64,000 nucleotides of DNA from Aquimarina rhabdastrellae (GTDB lineage Bacteria; Bacteroidota; Bacteroidia; Flavobacteriales; Flavobacteriaceae), in NCBI GenBank assembly GCA_947387485.1, contig CANDNT010000001.1, positions 744,001-808,000 on the forward strand, in the 5' to 3' direction. Every line of letters starts with the position of its first letter. Position 1 is the first letter of the stretch. The notes below the pieces were generated by a model, which saw only the letters and a list, made by a program, of their open reading frames with translations, was not told the origin of the DNA and did no database searches. Positions 18,385-27,012 of this stretch are shown here, in pieces. The position numbers were made by a program, and so were the translations under genes.

Positions 18385-20334
18385 ATGAAAAAAACAATGT
18401 TTTTCTTGTCCCTAATAGGGACATCTTTTGGTGTTTTTGCACAAAATAATTTTCCACCTTCGGGTAATGTAACTGTTTCCTCTGGAAATATCATTCAATC
18501 TGGTAATTACTCTATTGACACACAAGGTTCATTGAAAACTAAAAACTATTTACTATTTGATAGTGATGGTGATTTTACTGGTTCGAATTACTATACGATA
18601 CAAGACGATCCGAGTGGAAACTATCTACGTATGGGATATAATTTCTCTAACGGTCTTGTATTAACATCTTCTGGTGATGTCGGTCTTGGTAATAGAACTG
18701 ATCCTAAAGCTAAATTAGATATTTATCAAGGTTCAGAAAGCTGGGCAACAATAATTAAAAACGGTCATGGTTCTGGTAAAGGATTAAAAATTCAAAGTGC
18801 AGCTGCTAATAATACACCTGTTCTCTCTGTACAAGACAACTATGACAATACTCGTTTTCAAGTAAACTCTAATGGAAATATTGGTATAGGCACAGACAAT
18901 CCCCAAAGGAAATTAGAAATTGTAGGTGGTGATAGTTGGCAAATTAAATTATCAAATGATAATGAGCAAAAAAGGCTATATATGGGATGGTATCAAAGTC
19001 GTAATGCTATGGAAATCTCTACATGGGATAATGGTACATGGGAAGGTGTTCCTTTGTCCATTAATCCTAAAAAAGTATTTTTTAATGGCAATATAGGTAT
19101 TGGGACTCAAGCAACAGATTATTATGATTTAGCAACAAGCGGAAATATAAGTGTTGGCGCAGATGGAAATGCTTCTCTATATGCAAGACATATTAATGGA
19201 AAAAGCTCTGATAGTTTTGATGCAGAACGTTTATATTTAAACTATGGTACTGGTCATGATGTTTGGGTAGGTAACGAAACAGTAGAAGGATCCGATCTAT
19301 TCGTTGCTAATGGAAAAATTGGTATTGGTACTACAACACCAAGTAGAAGTTTAACTATTTACTCTGAAGAAAGTAATACTGTTTTGGGAAATAATACCAA
19401 ATCTGCTATACGAATCAATAATTCTTTTGCAACAAGTTTTGGTAGACGATCTGAATTACAATTTGGATTAAGTGATAATCCCAATGAAAATTTAGCCGTT
19501 ATTGCTGCAGAATACAGTTCATGGGATGGTGCTACAGGAGGGGATTTGGTATTTGGTACATCTCCTAATAATTCAACTTCAATGGTAGAAAGAATGCGAA
19601 TTAATCATCAGGGTAGAATTGAGGCTGGTCCTGATGCAACAAAAGGAGGATTGGTATTTGCTCAAAAATATCAAAATGGTAATCATTTAGGTACTTTAAG
19701 TTCTAATTTTTCTTCCGGAGCATTTATTATTGGTTATGGTGCTGCAGGTATGCCAAATGAAGGTACTAATGGTCAATTAATTTCAACATTTGATAATTTT
19801 AGTGGTTATAGAAGTGCTTTAAGAGTGGGTCCTGGTACTCTAGAATTTTTAAACACTCCTAAAGTACAAACTGCAAAAGGAAGTCAATTACAAGTAACCT
19901 CACGTTTTTTAATTAATAAAGAAGGAAATGTAGGTATAGGAACTACAACTACAGGATCTCATAAACTAGCTGTAGATGGATCAATTGGTGCTAGAGAAAT
20001 CAAAGTAGAAGTAGGTACTTGGTCTGATTTTGTTTTTGAAAAAGATTATGTTCTTCCTACGCTTAAAGAAGTAGAAAATCATATTGCGACTAAAGGTCAC
20101 CTTAAAGATATTCCTAGTGCTGTAGAAGTTGAAAAAAACGGAATTTTCTTAGGTGAAATGGATGCTAAATTACTTCAAAAAATAGAAGAATTAACATTAT
20201 ATACTATTCAGCAAGAAAAGAAAATTTCTGTACAAGAAGCTACAATTCTACAACAACAAAAAGAACTTGACGAATTAAAATCTCTAGCTAAACGCTTAGC
20301 AAAAATTGAAGCTTTACTAGAAAATAAAGAGTAA
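18385..20334 (+). CDS. Secreted fibre-like protein with coiled-coil C-terminus
   Basis: The product is about 649 residues with the start at the ATG at 18385, which gives a clean signal peptide (MKKTMFFLSLIGTSFGVFAQ). An in-frame TTG further up lies in the promoter. The body has repeated NVGIGTTxP-like segments (near VGLGNRTDPKAKLDI, NIGIGTDNPQRKLEI, KIGIGTTTPSRSLTI and NVGIGTTTTGSHKLAV) that fold as beta-helical or fibre strands. It ends with a segment around LKDIPSAVEVEKNGIFLGEMDAKLLQKIEELTLY followed by a coiled coil. This end is common in Bacteroidota surface proteins and resembles phage tail-fibre tips, though there is no peptidase S74 Ser-Lys pair that I can identify. A surface adhesin role is inferred. 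Confidence 0.78.
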   Translation: MKKTMFFLSLIGTSFGVFAQNNFPPSGNVTVSSGNIIQSGNYSIDTQGSLKTKNYLLFDSDGDFTGSNYYTIQDDPSGNYLRMGYNFSNGLVLTSSGDVGLGNRTDPKAKLDIYQGSESWATIIKNGHGSGKGLKIQSAAANNTPVLSVQDNYDNTRFQVNSNGNIGIGTDNPQRKLEIVGGDSWQIKLSNDNEQKRLYMGWYQSRNAMEISTWDNGTWEGVPLSINPKKVFFNGNIGIGTQATDYYDLATSGNISVGADGNASLYARHINGKSSDSFDAERLYLNYGTGHDVWVGNETVEGSDLFVANGKIGIGTTTPSRSLTIYSEESNTVLGNNTKSAIRINNSFATSFGRRSELQFGLSDNPNENLAVIAAEYSSWDGATGGDLVFGTSPNNSTSMVERMRINHQGRIEAGPDATKGGLVFAQKYQNGNHLGTLSSNFSSGAFIIGYGAAGMPNEGTNGQLISTFDNFSGYRSALRVGPGTLEFLNTPKVQTAKGSQLQVTSRFLINKEGNVGIGTTTTGSHKLAVDGSIGAREIKVEVGTWSDFVFEKDYVLPTLKEVENHIATKGHLKDIPSAVEVEKNGIFLGEMDAKLLQKIEELTLYTIQQEKKISVQEATILQQQKELDELKSLAKRLAKIEALLENKE

Positions 20335-20364
20335 AGATTATTTTTAAACCGATCATAAATTCTT

Positions 20365-20412
20365 ATAAATTTGAAGCGCGATATTTGATTAAATATCGCG
20401 CTTCAAATTTAT
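20365..20412. promoter_or_regulatory. 22-bp perfect palindrome holding two facing -7 elements
   Basis: ATAAATTTGAAGCGCGATATTT pairs perfectly with its complement across a four-base loop (GATT), ending three bases before the PhnA-domain ATG. The left arm contains TAAATTTG (20366-20373) on the plus strand, and the right arm holds the same element on the minus strand. It can act as a terminator for the upstream gene and as a promoter or operator for the downstream gene. No long T tract follows on either side. Confidence 0.7.
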
Positions 20413-20415
20413 AGT

Positions 20416-20997
20416 ATGAATAACATAGAAAAAAAATTGCATACCCGTAGTAATTCATCTTGTGAATTATGTAAATCACCTGATGGATTAACAGCTTATA
20501 TTGTTCCCCCTAAAACAGATTTTAATGAAGACTTTTCTATTTTGATTTGCGAAACTTGCAAAGATCAAATAGAAAACCCTGCTAATATTACTCCAAATCA
20601 CTGGCGCTGTCTTAATGATAGTATGTGGAGCGAAATCTCGGCTGTTCAAGTTGTAGCTTGGCGTATGCTCACTCGTTTACGCAACGAAGGATGGCCTCAA
20701 GATTTATTAGATATGCTCTATCTTGATGAAGAAACTTTGACTTGGGCAAAAGCAACTGGCGAAGGTGATGATGATGAAAACAAAATCAAACATTTTGATA
20801 GTAATGGAGTTCAATTACAAGATGGAGATTCTGTAGTCCTTATCAAAGACTTAAATGTAAAGGGAGCTAATTTTACTGCAAAACGAGGAACTGCTGTCCG
20901 TAGAATCTCTTTGGTATGGGATAATCCTAATCAAATAGAAGGTCGTGTTGAGGGACAACATATCGTTATTCTTACACAATATGTAAAAAAAATATAA
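20416..20997 (+). CDS. PhnA domain protein (zinc-ribbon plus SH3-like)
   Basis: The 193-residue protein has an N-terminal zinc ribbon with two CxxC pairs (CELCKSPDGL, ICETCKDQI) and a C-terminal PhnA domain starting near DSNGVQLQDGDSVVLIKDLNVKG and ending HIVILTQYVKKI. Despite the name, proteins of this family are not shown to break down phosphonates; the E. coli gene was named from its map position. The middle part (residues 60-115) is specific to the longer Bacteroidota version. Its start lies right after a large palindrome, so expression may be controlled there. A strong terminator follows. Confidence 0.88.
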   Translation: MNNIEKKLHTRSNSSCELCKSPDGLTAYIVPPKTDFNEDFSILICETCKDQIENPANITPNHWRCLNDSMWSEISAVQVVAWRMLTRLRNEGWPQDLLDMLYLDEETLTWAKATGEGDDDENKIKHFDSNGVQLQDGDSVVLIKDLNVKGANFTAKRGTAVRRISLVWDNPNQIEGRVEGQHIVILTQYVKKI

Positions 20998-21011
20998 TTT
21001 TCTTCCTCAGT

Positions 21012-21044
21012 AAAGTCCTTATAATCATTAATTATAAGGACTTT
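21012..21044 (+). terminator. Terminator after the PhnA-domain gene
   Basis: A 14-bp perfect stem (AAAGTCCTTATAAT / ATTATAAGGACTTT, loop CATTA) is followed by a T-rich run (TATTTTATATT). Confidence 0.88.
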
Positions 21045-21115
21045 TATTTTATATTATTATAAATCATTAAGTTTTATTAAATTGATAGCTATAAGTTTTT
21101 TCTAAAAATCAACTC

Positions 21116-21706
21116 ATGTCAGAACTTACTGCTACACTAGATAAAGATCGTATCAAATTACCTTTCTCTTTTGACGTCTCAAAAATGCTTTCCGAATTTG
21201 AAGCTTTAAAACTTAATCATTTTGAATATTACAATGTTATTCCATTAAGATCTCCCGCCCATCTTGTCGATCCTTCTTTACCATTTCCTCCTCCTGCTTC
21301 AAATTATGCCGATGGTTCTTGGACTGATTGGCTTGATACTCCTATTTTAAAACAATCTCCATATTTAACTGAGATTGTAGACTTTTTTCGTCAACATACT
21401 ACTGTCACTTTAGTTCGTTTATTACGTTTAGCTCCTGGTGCGGTAGTAAAAGAACATACAGATCCTACCTTAGCTATTGATGTACCCGAATCTGTAATTC
21501 GATTGACTATTCCGATCTATATAAACGATCAAGTAACTTTCTTTCTAAATAACACTCCTGTAGCTATGTTACCAGGGGAATGCTGGTATTTAAAACTTTC
21601 TGATCCTCATAAAATCACAAATTTTGGTGCTACAGAACGTGTTAATTTAACACTTGATATGATACCTAACGATTGGGTAAGAAAAATTATCCATGACAGT
21701 CAATAA
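21116..21706 (+). CDS. Aspartyl/asparaginyl beta-hydroxylase-like protein
   Basis: The 196-residue protein has the double-stranded beta-helix of 2-oxoglutarate/Fe(II) oxygenases. Readable sites are the H-x-D pair in VVKEHTDPTL, a basic residue in VIRLTIPI, and the distal His in SDPHKITNFG followed by ERVNLTLDM. This matches the aspartyl/asparaginyl beta-hydroxylase (cupin-like) family. It is soluble and cytoplasmic, with no signal peptide. The substrate could be a free or protein-bound amino acid. The PLP decarboxylase gene begins 113 bases downstream but has its own -7 element, so a joint pathway is only a suggestion. Confidence 0.8.
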   Translation: MSELTATLDKDRIKLPFSFDVSKMLSEFEALKLNHFEYYNVIPLRSPAHLVDPSLPFPPPASNYADGSWTDWLDTPILKQSPYLTEIVDFFRQHTTVTLVRLLRLAPGAVVKEHTDPTLAIDVPESVIRLTIPIYINDQVTFFLNNTPVAMLPGECWYLKLSDPHKITNFGATERVNLTLDMIPNDWVRKIIHDSQ

Positions 21707-21778
21707 ACTATTCTGTTTTATTATTTTTTATCGTTAAAATTCTCTTAATTATATCTCTGATATTGTTTTGAATTAAGG

Positions 21779-21786
21779 TAACTTTG
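21779..21786 (+). promoter_or_regulatory. Promoter -7 element of the PLP decarboxylase gene
   Basis: TAACTTTG is an exact TAnnTTTG, 33 bases before the ATG. TTG triplets lie upstream but at shorter spacing than usual. Confidence 0.62.
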
Positions 21787-21819
21787 CATCCTATTTAAAC
21801 AATTAGAGTAAGTATATTA

Positions 21820-23268
21820 ATGAGTCACGATATTAACCCCTTATTGACCTTATCCAAAGAGGATATGAAACAATATGGTTATAAAATAGTTGATCATATT
21901 GTAGCACATTTTGACACACAAAATGATAAAAAACCTGTAGCAACAGCTACACGAGAAGAAATGGATGCTTTACTAGTCGAAGATATTCCTATGATGCCTA
22001 GTGATCCTAATAGTGTATTAGATTTTGTATTAGAAAATGTGATTCCGCATAGTAATATAGTTTCACACCCTAAATCATTTTCTTTTGTTCCTGGACCAAG
22101 TAATTATATTAGTGCTATGGCAGATACTATTGCCACTGGATTTAATATTTTTTCTGGAGGATGGGCTGCCTCTCCTGCTGCTGCCGAGTTAGAGATCGTT
22201 ACAATGAACTGGCTATTAGATATGTTTGGTTTTCCTGCTAAACAAGGAGGAGGAATTTTTACTAGTGGTGGTTCTATGGCAAATCTTACTGCTTTGGTTA
22301 CAGCCAGAAGAATTAAATGTGGTAGTGATTTTTCAAAGGCAATTATCTATCTTTCTGATCAAGCCCATTCTTCAAATATAAAAGCCATTAAAGTTATTGG
22401 TTTTAAAAAAGAGCAAATACGCATTATTCCAACAGATTTAGAATTCAAAATTTCTCTTAATAAATTAAAAAATGCGATAGCCAAAGATCGTTTAGAAGGA
22501 TTACAACCTTTCTGTATTATTGCTTCTGCTGGAACAACTAATACTGGAACTGTTGATCCTCTTGACGAAATTGCCAAAATATGTGCTCAAGAAGATTTAT
22601 GGATGCATGTTGATGGAGCTTATGGTGGTGCAGCCATTTTGGGTGATGAAGGAAAATCTTTGTTAAAAGGAATCGAAAAAGCAGACTCACTTACTGTGGA
22701 TCCCCATAAGTGGTTTTATCAACCTTATGAAATAGGTTGTTTACTTGTTAAAAATCATAATTGGTTAAGCGGAACTTTCAGTGAAAAACCTGAATATTTA
22801 AGAGATATTGAAGGTAACGAATCAGAAATTAACTTTTACGATCACGGAATTCAGCTTACTAGACGTTTTAGAGCTTTAAAATTCTATATGTCTATTAAGA
22901 CTTTTGGATTAGCTTCATTTAAAAAAGCCGTACAATATAATCTTGATTTAGCTGAAACGCTCGAAGGTATTTTAAGACGTAGTAAACTATGGGAAATTAT
23001 TTCTCCTGCTACTCTAGGAGTTATCAATTTTAGATATAATCCTATTGGAGAAAATCTTTCAGAAAAGCAACTTGATGCTATCAATCAATCTATATCACAA
23101 CACATAGTTTCTTCTGGTGAAGCCTTATTGGTTACTACTGTATTACAAAACCAAGTGGTACTTCGTATGTGTTTAATCAATCCTAGAACTACTCTAGACC
23201 ATATTTTAGATACTTTAGCCTTAGGTGAAAAGTTTGGTGAAACAGCATTGACAAAAATTGAATCGTAA
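21820..23268 (+). CDS. Pyridoxal-dependent amino acid decarboxylase (group II)
   Basis: The 482-residue fold-type I PLP enzyme is in the aromatic-L-amino-acid/glutamate/diaminobutyrate decarboxylase group. The cofactor lysine is Lys297 in VDPHKWFYQP, preceded by HVDGAYGGAA, whose Asp contacts the pyridine nitrogen. The N-terminal GFNIFSGGWAASPAAAELE is the expected substrate/dimer loop, and TSGGSMANLTAL binds phosphate. It should convert an amino acid to its amine with release of CO2. The exact substrate cannot be read; Trp, Tyr, Phe or diaminobutyrate are all possible in this group. It is probably a single-gene transcript, with a promoter upstream and a terminator just after. Confidence 0.9.
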   Translation: MSHDINPLLTLSKEDMKQYGYKIVDHIVAHFDTQNDKKPVATATREEMDALLVEDIPMMPSDPNSVLDFVLENVIPHSNIVSHPKSFSFVPGPSNYISAMADTIATGFNIFSGGWAASPAAAELEIVTMNWLLDMFGFPAKQGGGIFTSGGSMANLTALVTARRIKCGSDFSKAIIYLSDQAHSSNIKAIKVIGFKKEQIRIIPTDLEFKISLNKLKNAIAKDRLEGLQPFCIIASAGTTNTGTVDPLDEIAKICAQEDLWMHVDGAYGGAAILGDEGKSLLKGIEKADSLTVDPHKWFYQPYEIGCLLVKNHNWLSGTFSEKPEYLRDIEGNESEINFYDHGIQLTRRFRALKFYMSIKTFGLASFKKAVQYNLDLAETLEGILRRSKLWEIISPATLGVINFRYNPIGENLSEKQLDAINQSISQHIVSSGEALLVTTVLQNQVVLRMCLINPRTTLDHILDTLALGEKFGETALTKIES

Positions 23269-23290
23269 TCACATCATATTAGAGATAGAT

Positions 23291-23324
23291 CAAAACCTGA
23301 AATACTTATATATTTCAGGTTTTG
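23291..23324 (+). terminator. Terminator after the PLP decarboxylase gene
   Basis: A 14-bp perfect stem (CAAAACCTGAAATA / TATTTCAGGTTTTG) runs into TTTTG. The next gene's -7 element begins six bases later. Confidence 0.85.
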
Positions 23325-23329
23325 TTTTG

Positions 23330-23337
23330 TAAGTTTG
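23330..23337 (+). promoter_or_regulatory. Promoter -7 element of the deaminase gene
   Basis: TAAGTTTG is an exact TAnnTTTG, 31 bases before the ATG at 23369 and directly after the preceding terminator. Confidence 0.62.
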
Positions 23338-23368
23338 CTTCGTATATCTCTTTCTAAATTTTTTTTCA

Positions 23369-23833
23369 ATGCATACGTATTCTCATGAATATTTCATGGA
23401 TCAAGCGCTACAACTTGCAAATGAAGCGGTAGATGATGGTAATCACCCTTTTGCTGCCTTATTGGTTCATAATCAAGAAATAATTCTTGAGGCAAAAAAT
23501 AGTATTCATACGTCTAAAGATATTACGCGCCATGCCGAATTGAATTTGGTTTCTAAAGCTTCGCAATTATATACCTCAACACAGTTGGCCGAGATGATAC
23601 TTTACACTACTACAGAGCCATGTGCTATGTGCTCTGGTGCAATTTACTGGTCTGGAATAAAAACTATTATATATGCAGCTTCTGCAACTCATTTAGACCA
23701 AATTGCAGGTAAATTCTTGGCTTGTCATAGTACCCAAGTTTTTAAAAATGCTTTAAATCCACCTATAGTTATTGGTGGCATTCTAGAACATAAAGCTATT
23801 CTCCAACATCAAAAATATTGGCTTAATTTATAA
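23369..23833 (+). CDS. Nucleoside/tRNA adenosine-type deaminase
   Basis: The 154-residue zinc deaminase of the cytidine/deoxycytidylate deaminase fold has the proton-shuttle and first ligand HAE in RHAELNLV and the remaining ligands in PCAMCSGAIYWSG. The length and the SGIKTIIYAA motif place it with guanine deaminase/TadA-like enzymes. A conserved essential tadA would also look like this, but the C-terminal FLACHSTQVFKNA part is closer to nucleoside deaminases. I would not decide between the two from sequence alone. A GNAT gene follows after 11 bases, in one transcript. Confidence 0.85.
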   Translation: MHTYSHEYFMDQALQLANEAVDDGNHPFAALLVHNQEIILEAKNSIHTSKDITRHAELNLVSKASQLYTSTQLAEMILYTTTEPCAMCSGAIYWSGIKTIIYAASATHLDQIAGKFLACHSTQVFKNALNPPIVIGGILEHKAILQHQKYWLNL

Positions 23834-23844
23834 TTTCTCTTTCT

Positions 23845-24381
23845 ATGGATTCTTATGTATTTACTTCGGAACGTTTAGGGTTTCGTAATTGGTCTATTGA
23901 CGATCTAGAGCAAATGGCAGCTATCAATGCTGATCCTGAGGTGATGGAGTTCTTCCCTTCTATTCCAACTCAAGAAGATACTAAAAACTTTATTCTACGT
24001 ATGCAAAAACAATATGAGCAACGCAATCATTGTTATTTTGCTGTAGAAGTTTTGGAAACAAAAGAGTTTATTGGTTTTATTGGTTTATCATATCAAGATT
24101 ATGATACAGATTTTACTCCTTGTGTAGATATAGGATGGCGATTAAAAAAATCATCATGGTTTAATGGCTATGCTACTGAAGGTGCTAAAAAATGTTTAAC
24201 ATATGCTTTTGATGTACTTCAATTAAACGAAGTACTCTCTACTGCTCCTACAATTAACGAAAAATCAATTGCTGTAATGCAAAAAATAGGTATGACCAAA
24301 GTAAAAAATTTTGATCACCCTCTATTATTAACAAACGAACGTTTAAAAAAATGTAGTTTATATACTACCTCTAAAGATTAA
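23845..24381 (+). CDS. GNAT N-acetyltransferase, RimJ/RimL type
   Basis: The 178-residue protein opens with the RimJ/RimL pattern FTSERLGFRNWSIDDLEQMAAINADPEVMEFF. It has DIGWRLKKSSWFNGYATEGAKKCLTYAF as the acetyl-CoA loop and SIAVMQKIGMTK as motif B. It would acetylate an amino group of a protein N-terminus or a small amine; the substrate is unknown. It is co-transcribed with the deaminase and ends at a bidirectional hairpin. Confidence 0.9.
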   Translation: MDSYVFTSERLGFRNWSIDDLEQMAAINADPEVMEFFPSIPTQEDTKNFILRMQKQYEQRNHCYFAVEVLETKEFIGFIGLSYQDYDTDFTPCVDIGWRLKKSSWFNGYATEGAKKCLTYAFDVLQLNEVLSTAPTINEKSIAVMQKIGMTKVKNFDHPLLLTNERLKKCSLYTTSKD

Positions 24382-24389
24382 AAGTGACG

Positions 24390-24419
24390 AAGTAGAATAG
24401 TGTTCTCATTATTCTACTT
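24390..24419. terminator. Hairpin between converging GNAT and small membrane genes
   Basis: AAGTAGAATA pairs with TATTCTACTT across a 10-base loop. It lies between two converging genes and is followed by TTTATTG on the plus side. Confidence 0.7.
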
Positions 24420-24425
24420 TATTGT

Positions 24426-24782
24426 TTAAAACAATACAGGTATAACTTTACCGATTATCATCAAAATAGCGACATAAATAACAGGAAAAATACTTACACA
24501 TAACCATATAAAATCCTTTTTCCAATCTGATTCTGATTTTATTACAAAAACCATAGATATAATCACAGATCCTAAAACTGATAATCCAAATAATAGTAAT
24601 GCTAAATATGTTCCATACTCATAAATCCATCTATAATCATAGACATTTTTAAACTCTCCGGCTATTAGTCCTATAAGAATACCATAGATAAAAAGCTCAA
24701 TCACTAATAAAATGATTCTTTTTAATCTACTCAATTCTTTATACCATAGCCTTATCGCTTTAATACGCTTTAGTAAATTCAA
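24426..24782 (-). CDS. Small membrane protein of unknown function
   Basis: The 118-residue protein has three hydrophobic helices (about 22-42, 57-83 and 91-115) and a basic N-terminus (NLLKRIKAIRLWYKELSRLKR). I do not recognise a family. Size, composition and a clean start at 24782 support a real gene. It is the only minus-strand gene between two plus-strand groups, so it must have its own promoter. A TACTTTTG (TAnnTTTG) lies on the minus strand at 24888-24895, about 105 bases upstream. Confidence 0.65.
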   Translation of the reverse strand: MNLLKRIKAIRLWYKELSRLKRIILLVIELFIYGILIGLIAGEFKNVYDYRWIYEYGTYLALLLFGLSVLGSVIISMVFVIKSESDWKKDFIWLCVSIFPVIYVAILMIIGKVIPVLF

Positions 24783-25186
24783 AGTATAATAATTATCCCT
24801 CTTTACAACATTAAATACGCTAGATAGACAATAAAAAAAATTATTACCTATCCTCTATTTTTTGTTATAAAATGTATTCCAATACAACAAAAGTATTATT
24901 TTTCTACTAATTCACTATACTTCTGTTTCTTTTTCTTAAAAGAATCTTAAATTAGTATCCCTAAGATTATGAAGTCACTAGCGATAAACAGTGAGATTAT
25001 GCATATTTGTTTTTATGATATATTAAGCTGTAATTATCAACGTTTTCTTAGCTATAATTCCATTTATACACTATGTGTGTGGAGAAAATACTCAAGTATT
25101 TTTCAATCTCAACCTAATTCTGAAAACACTTCTATTTTTTTAAATTTTATTTTTTAATTTTATCTAATAATCACAATCGTCTATTC
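24783..25186. other. 404-base gene-free stretch
   Basis: This divergent spacer is very AT-rich. It holds a minus-strand TACTTTTG element at 24888-24895, a candidate promoter for the small membrane gene. A 62-codon plus-strand open frame from 24969 has unconvincing amino acid content and no promoter; I do not call it. No RNA structure or repeat was recognised. Confidence 0.5.
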
Positions 25187-26377
25187 ATGAACCCTTCTGC
25201 AAATGGTTGGATCACAAAGTTTTTAAAAGACATTGATCAAAACCCTTTATTTCAAACTACTCCTATAATTTCTTTATATGAGCATGTTAAGAATACTGGT
25301 TTTGTTTATGGTACTTCTATTTATTTGTTTTATGAACACGATTATGATTTGGATTTATCTGAAGAGGAAAAGACTAAAGTTAATTTACTAGCTTCTCTTA
25401 TCATTGTATATCACAATATTGCTGATAATGAATCTCGAGAAGATTGCATTAATAAAATTATTGAATTTTATAATTTTATAGATAATTCAAAATCTTTATT
25501 TTCATTTTTTAATACTGCTAATGATACTTTAGAGCGTATCATTCATACAAGAATCCAAACCAACGAATCTATTTTCAGAAGAAACTTTAGTCATTTATTT
25601 ACTAATGCGTTACTTTTTATAGATGTATTAGCTTTTAAACAATATTTATCTCAAAATAGTAATCCTTTGTCTTATGCTACGCAGTTAGAGCGTACCATTA
25701 CTAATACCGTATTTTGTGCTCTTAATTCTAAAGATCAAAAGAATACTTATGATGAGCTTGTTTTAAAGTTACTTACTTCTTCTATACGTTATAATGAGAT
25801 TACTGAAGAAGATGAGCACCTAGCTTTTGAACATTTATTTTTAGAACGTTATCAAGATCCTATAGAAAAACAATATATATTGGATTTAACAAGTCTTGCT
25901 TTATGGAATGATGGTCATATTGACCCTTATGAACGCCAATTTGTATATAAACTAGGTCATGCTATGCATTTGTCAAAAGAAGCTATTCAATATTCTTTTG
26001 ATACGGTTCATGCTTTTATAGAAAAGCATAAAACCTCGATTTCATTTTACAATTATTCAAATCCTGCTCGCCATTTTTATAATCAATCTATTCGCTCTAT
26101 CAACTTATTGATATTAAGAAATAAAAAACGATTAATCAAAGAAATATCACAGAGCAAGGAATTAATGATTTTATTACATCAATCTACACAACGTAATTTA
26201 AGCTCAAAAGAAAAGCAGTTAGTTAAAAACCAACTGCTTGATATTTGTAAAACGATTCCTTCATTAGCCATTTTCATTATTCCAGGTGGGAGTTTTATTT
26301 TACCAGTTTTGGTCAAGTTTATACCGCAACTTCTCCCCTCTGCCTTTAATGAGAATCACCTTCAAGAATATGATTAA
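25187..26377 (+). CDS. LETM1/TerB-like protein
   Basis: The 396-residue protein is largely alpha-helical and acidic in its first half. Residues about 230-280 (ILDLTSLALWNDGHIDPYERQFVYKLGHAMHLS) look like a TerB-type helical domain with an acidic metal-binding-like loop. The C-terminal LLDICKTIPSLAIFIIPGGSFILPVLVKFIPQLLPSAF matches the hydrophobic ribosome/membrane-associated LETM1 motif. I recall flavobacterial proteins of this layout named LETM1-related biofilm-associated protein. A role in membrane-associated stress or biofilm is only from that name. The stop overlaps the stop of the converging gene in a shared TTAA (26374-26377). Confidence 0.75.
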   Translation: MNPSANGWITKFLKDIDQNPLFQTTPIISLYEHVKNTGFVYGTSIYLFYEHDYDLDLSEEEKTKVNLLASLIIVYHNIADNESREDCINKIIEFYNFIDNSKSLFSFFNTANDTLERIIHTRIQTNESIFRRNFSHLFTNALLFIDVLAFKQYLSQNSNPLSYATQLERTITNTVFCALNSKDQKNTYDELVLKLLTSSIRYNEITEEDEHLAFEHLFLERYQDPIEKQYILDLTSLALWNDGHIDPYERQFVYKLGHAMHLSKEAIQYSFDTVHAFIEKHKTSISFYNYSNPARHFYNQSIRSINLLILRNKKRLIKEISQSKELMILLHQSTQRNLSSKEKQLVKNQLLDICKTIPSLAIFIIPGGSFILPVLVKFIPQLLPSAFNENHLQEYD

Positions 26378-27012
26378 AGATCCATCTTTTTAAGTTCTTT
26401 ATAATTTTTCTTCAACTTACGTGTTAACAATCCATATAATAAGAAATATATTAATCCTGCAATAAATATTGTTATTATTATAAAGATAAAAAACACAGTC
26501 ATTATAGCATATTTTGACATTTCGGTATCAGCCAATTCTTTAGTAACTTGAAGATCTCCTCCTCCAAAAAGTACATACCCAAAAGCTATTGTTAGAGCTA
26601 TTGTTAATATGGACAGGTTAGTTATGACATAATACTTAACCGTTCTTCTAGTCTTAAGTATATTTTTCATTAATTCTTTAGCAGAATCTGTCGTTTGTAT
26701 CGTTTTATAATTCATATAAAACTTTACCATAAAAAACAAGATTACCGAATAGGATATCACATTCGATACTATAGATATATTTTTATAAATTATATCTTCA
26801 CCAAACATTTCATAAGCTCCATTTACTCTTCCTATAACTTCTAAAAGGAATAATATAAGAAACTCTCCTACACTTATCATAAAAATCCATTTGACAAGAG
26901 ATGATGATTTTTTTAGCATCATTTTATAGATCTCGTCATAGGATAATTTGGGTAACTTATCGTCTTGTTTTTTCCAATCTTTTTTTAGCAATTCTAATTC
27001 ATCCATAATCAC
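26374..27012 (-). CDS. Membrane protein paired with the ECF sigma factor (putative anti-sigma)
   Basis: The 212-residue protein has a cytoplasmic N-terminus (MDELELLKKDWKKQDDKLPKLSYDEIYKMMLKKSS) and then four hydrophobic helices (about 42-60, 75-98, 128-148 and 170-198). It overlaps the sigma factor gene by four bases, the usual linkage for an anti-sigma factor that holds the sigma at the membrane. The first Met (MIMDEL) or the second could be used. No FecR or zinc anti-sigma motif is visible, so the anti-sigma role is inferred from context and the soluble N-terminal arm. Confidence 0.72.
   Translation of the reverse strand: MIMDELELLKKDWKKQDDKLPKLSYDEIYKMMLKKSSSLVKWIFMISVGEFLILFLLEVIGRVNGAYEMFGEDIIYKNISIVSNVISYSVILFFMVKFYMNYKTIQTTDSAKELMKNILKTRRTVKYYVITNLSILTIALTIAFGYVLFGGGDLQVTKELADTEMSKYAIMTVFFIFIIITIFIAGLIYFLLYGLLTRKLKKNYKELKKMDL

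Noticed and set aside
20416..20997. PhnA-domain gene as part of the phosphonate pathway
   Set aside because: The name derives from map position in E. coli; the domain is not a C-P bond enzyme, and the gene is 20 kb from the phosphonate locus.
24969..25157. 62-codon plus-strand open frame
   Set aside because: Amino acid content is not protein-like, and no promoter or homologue is apparent; it lies in very AT-rich spacer DNA.
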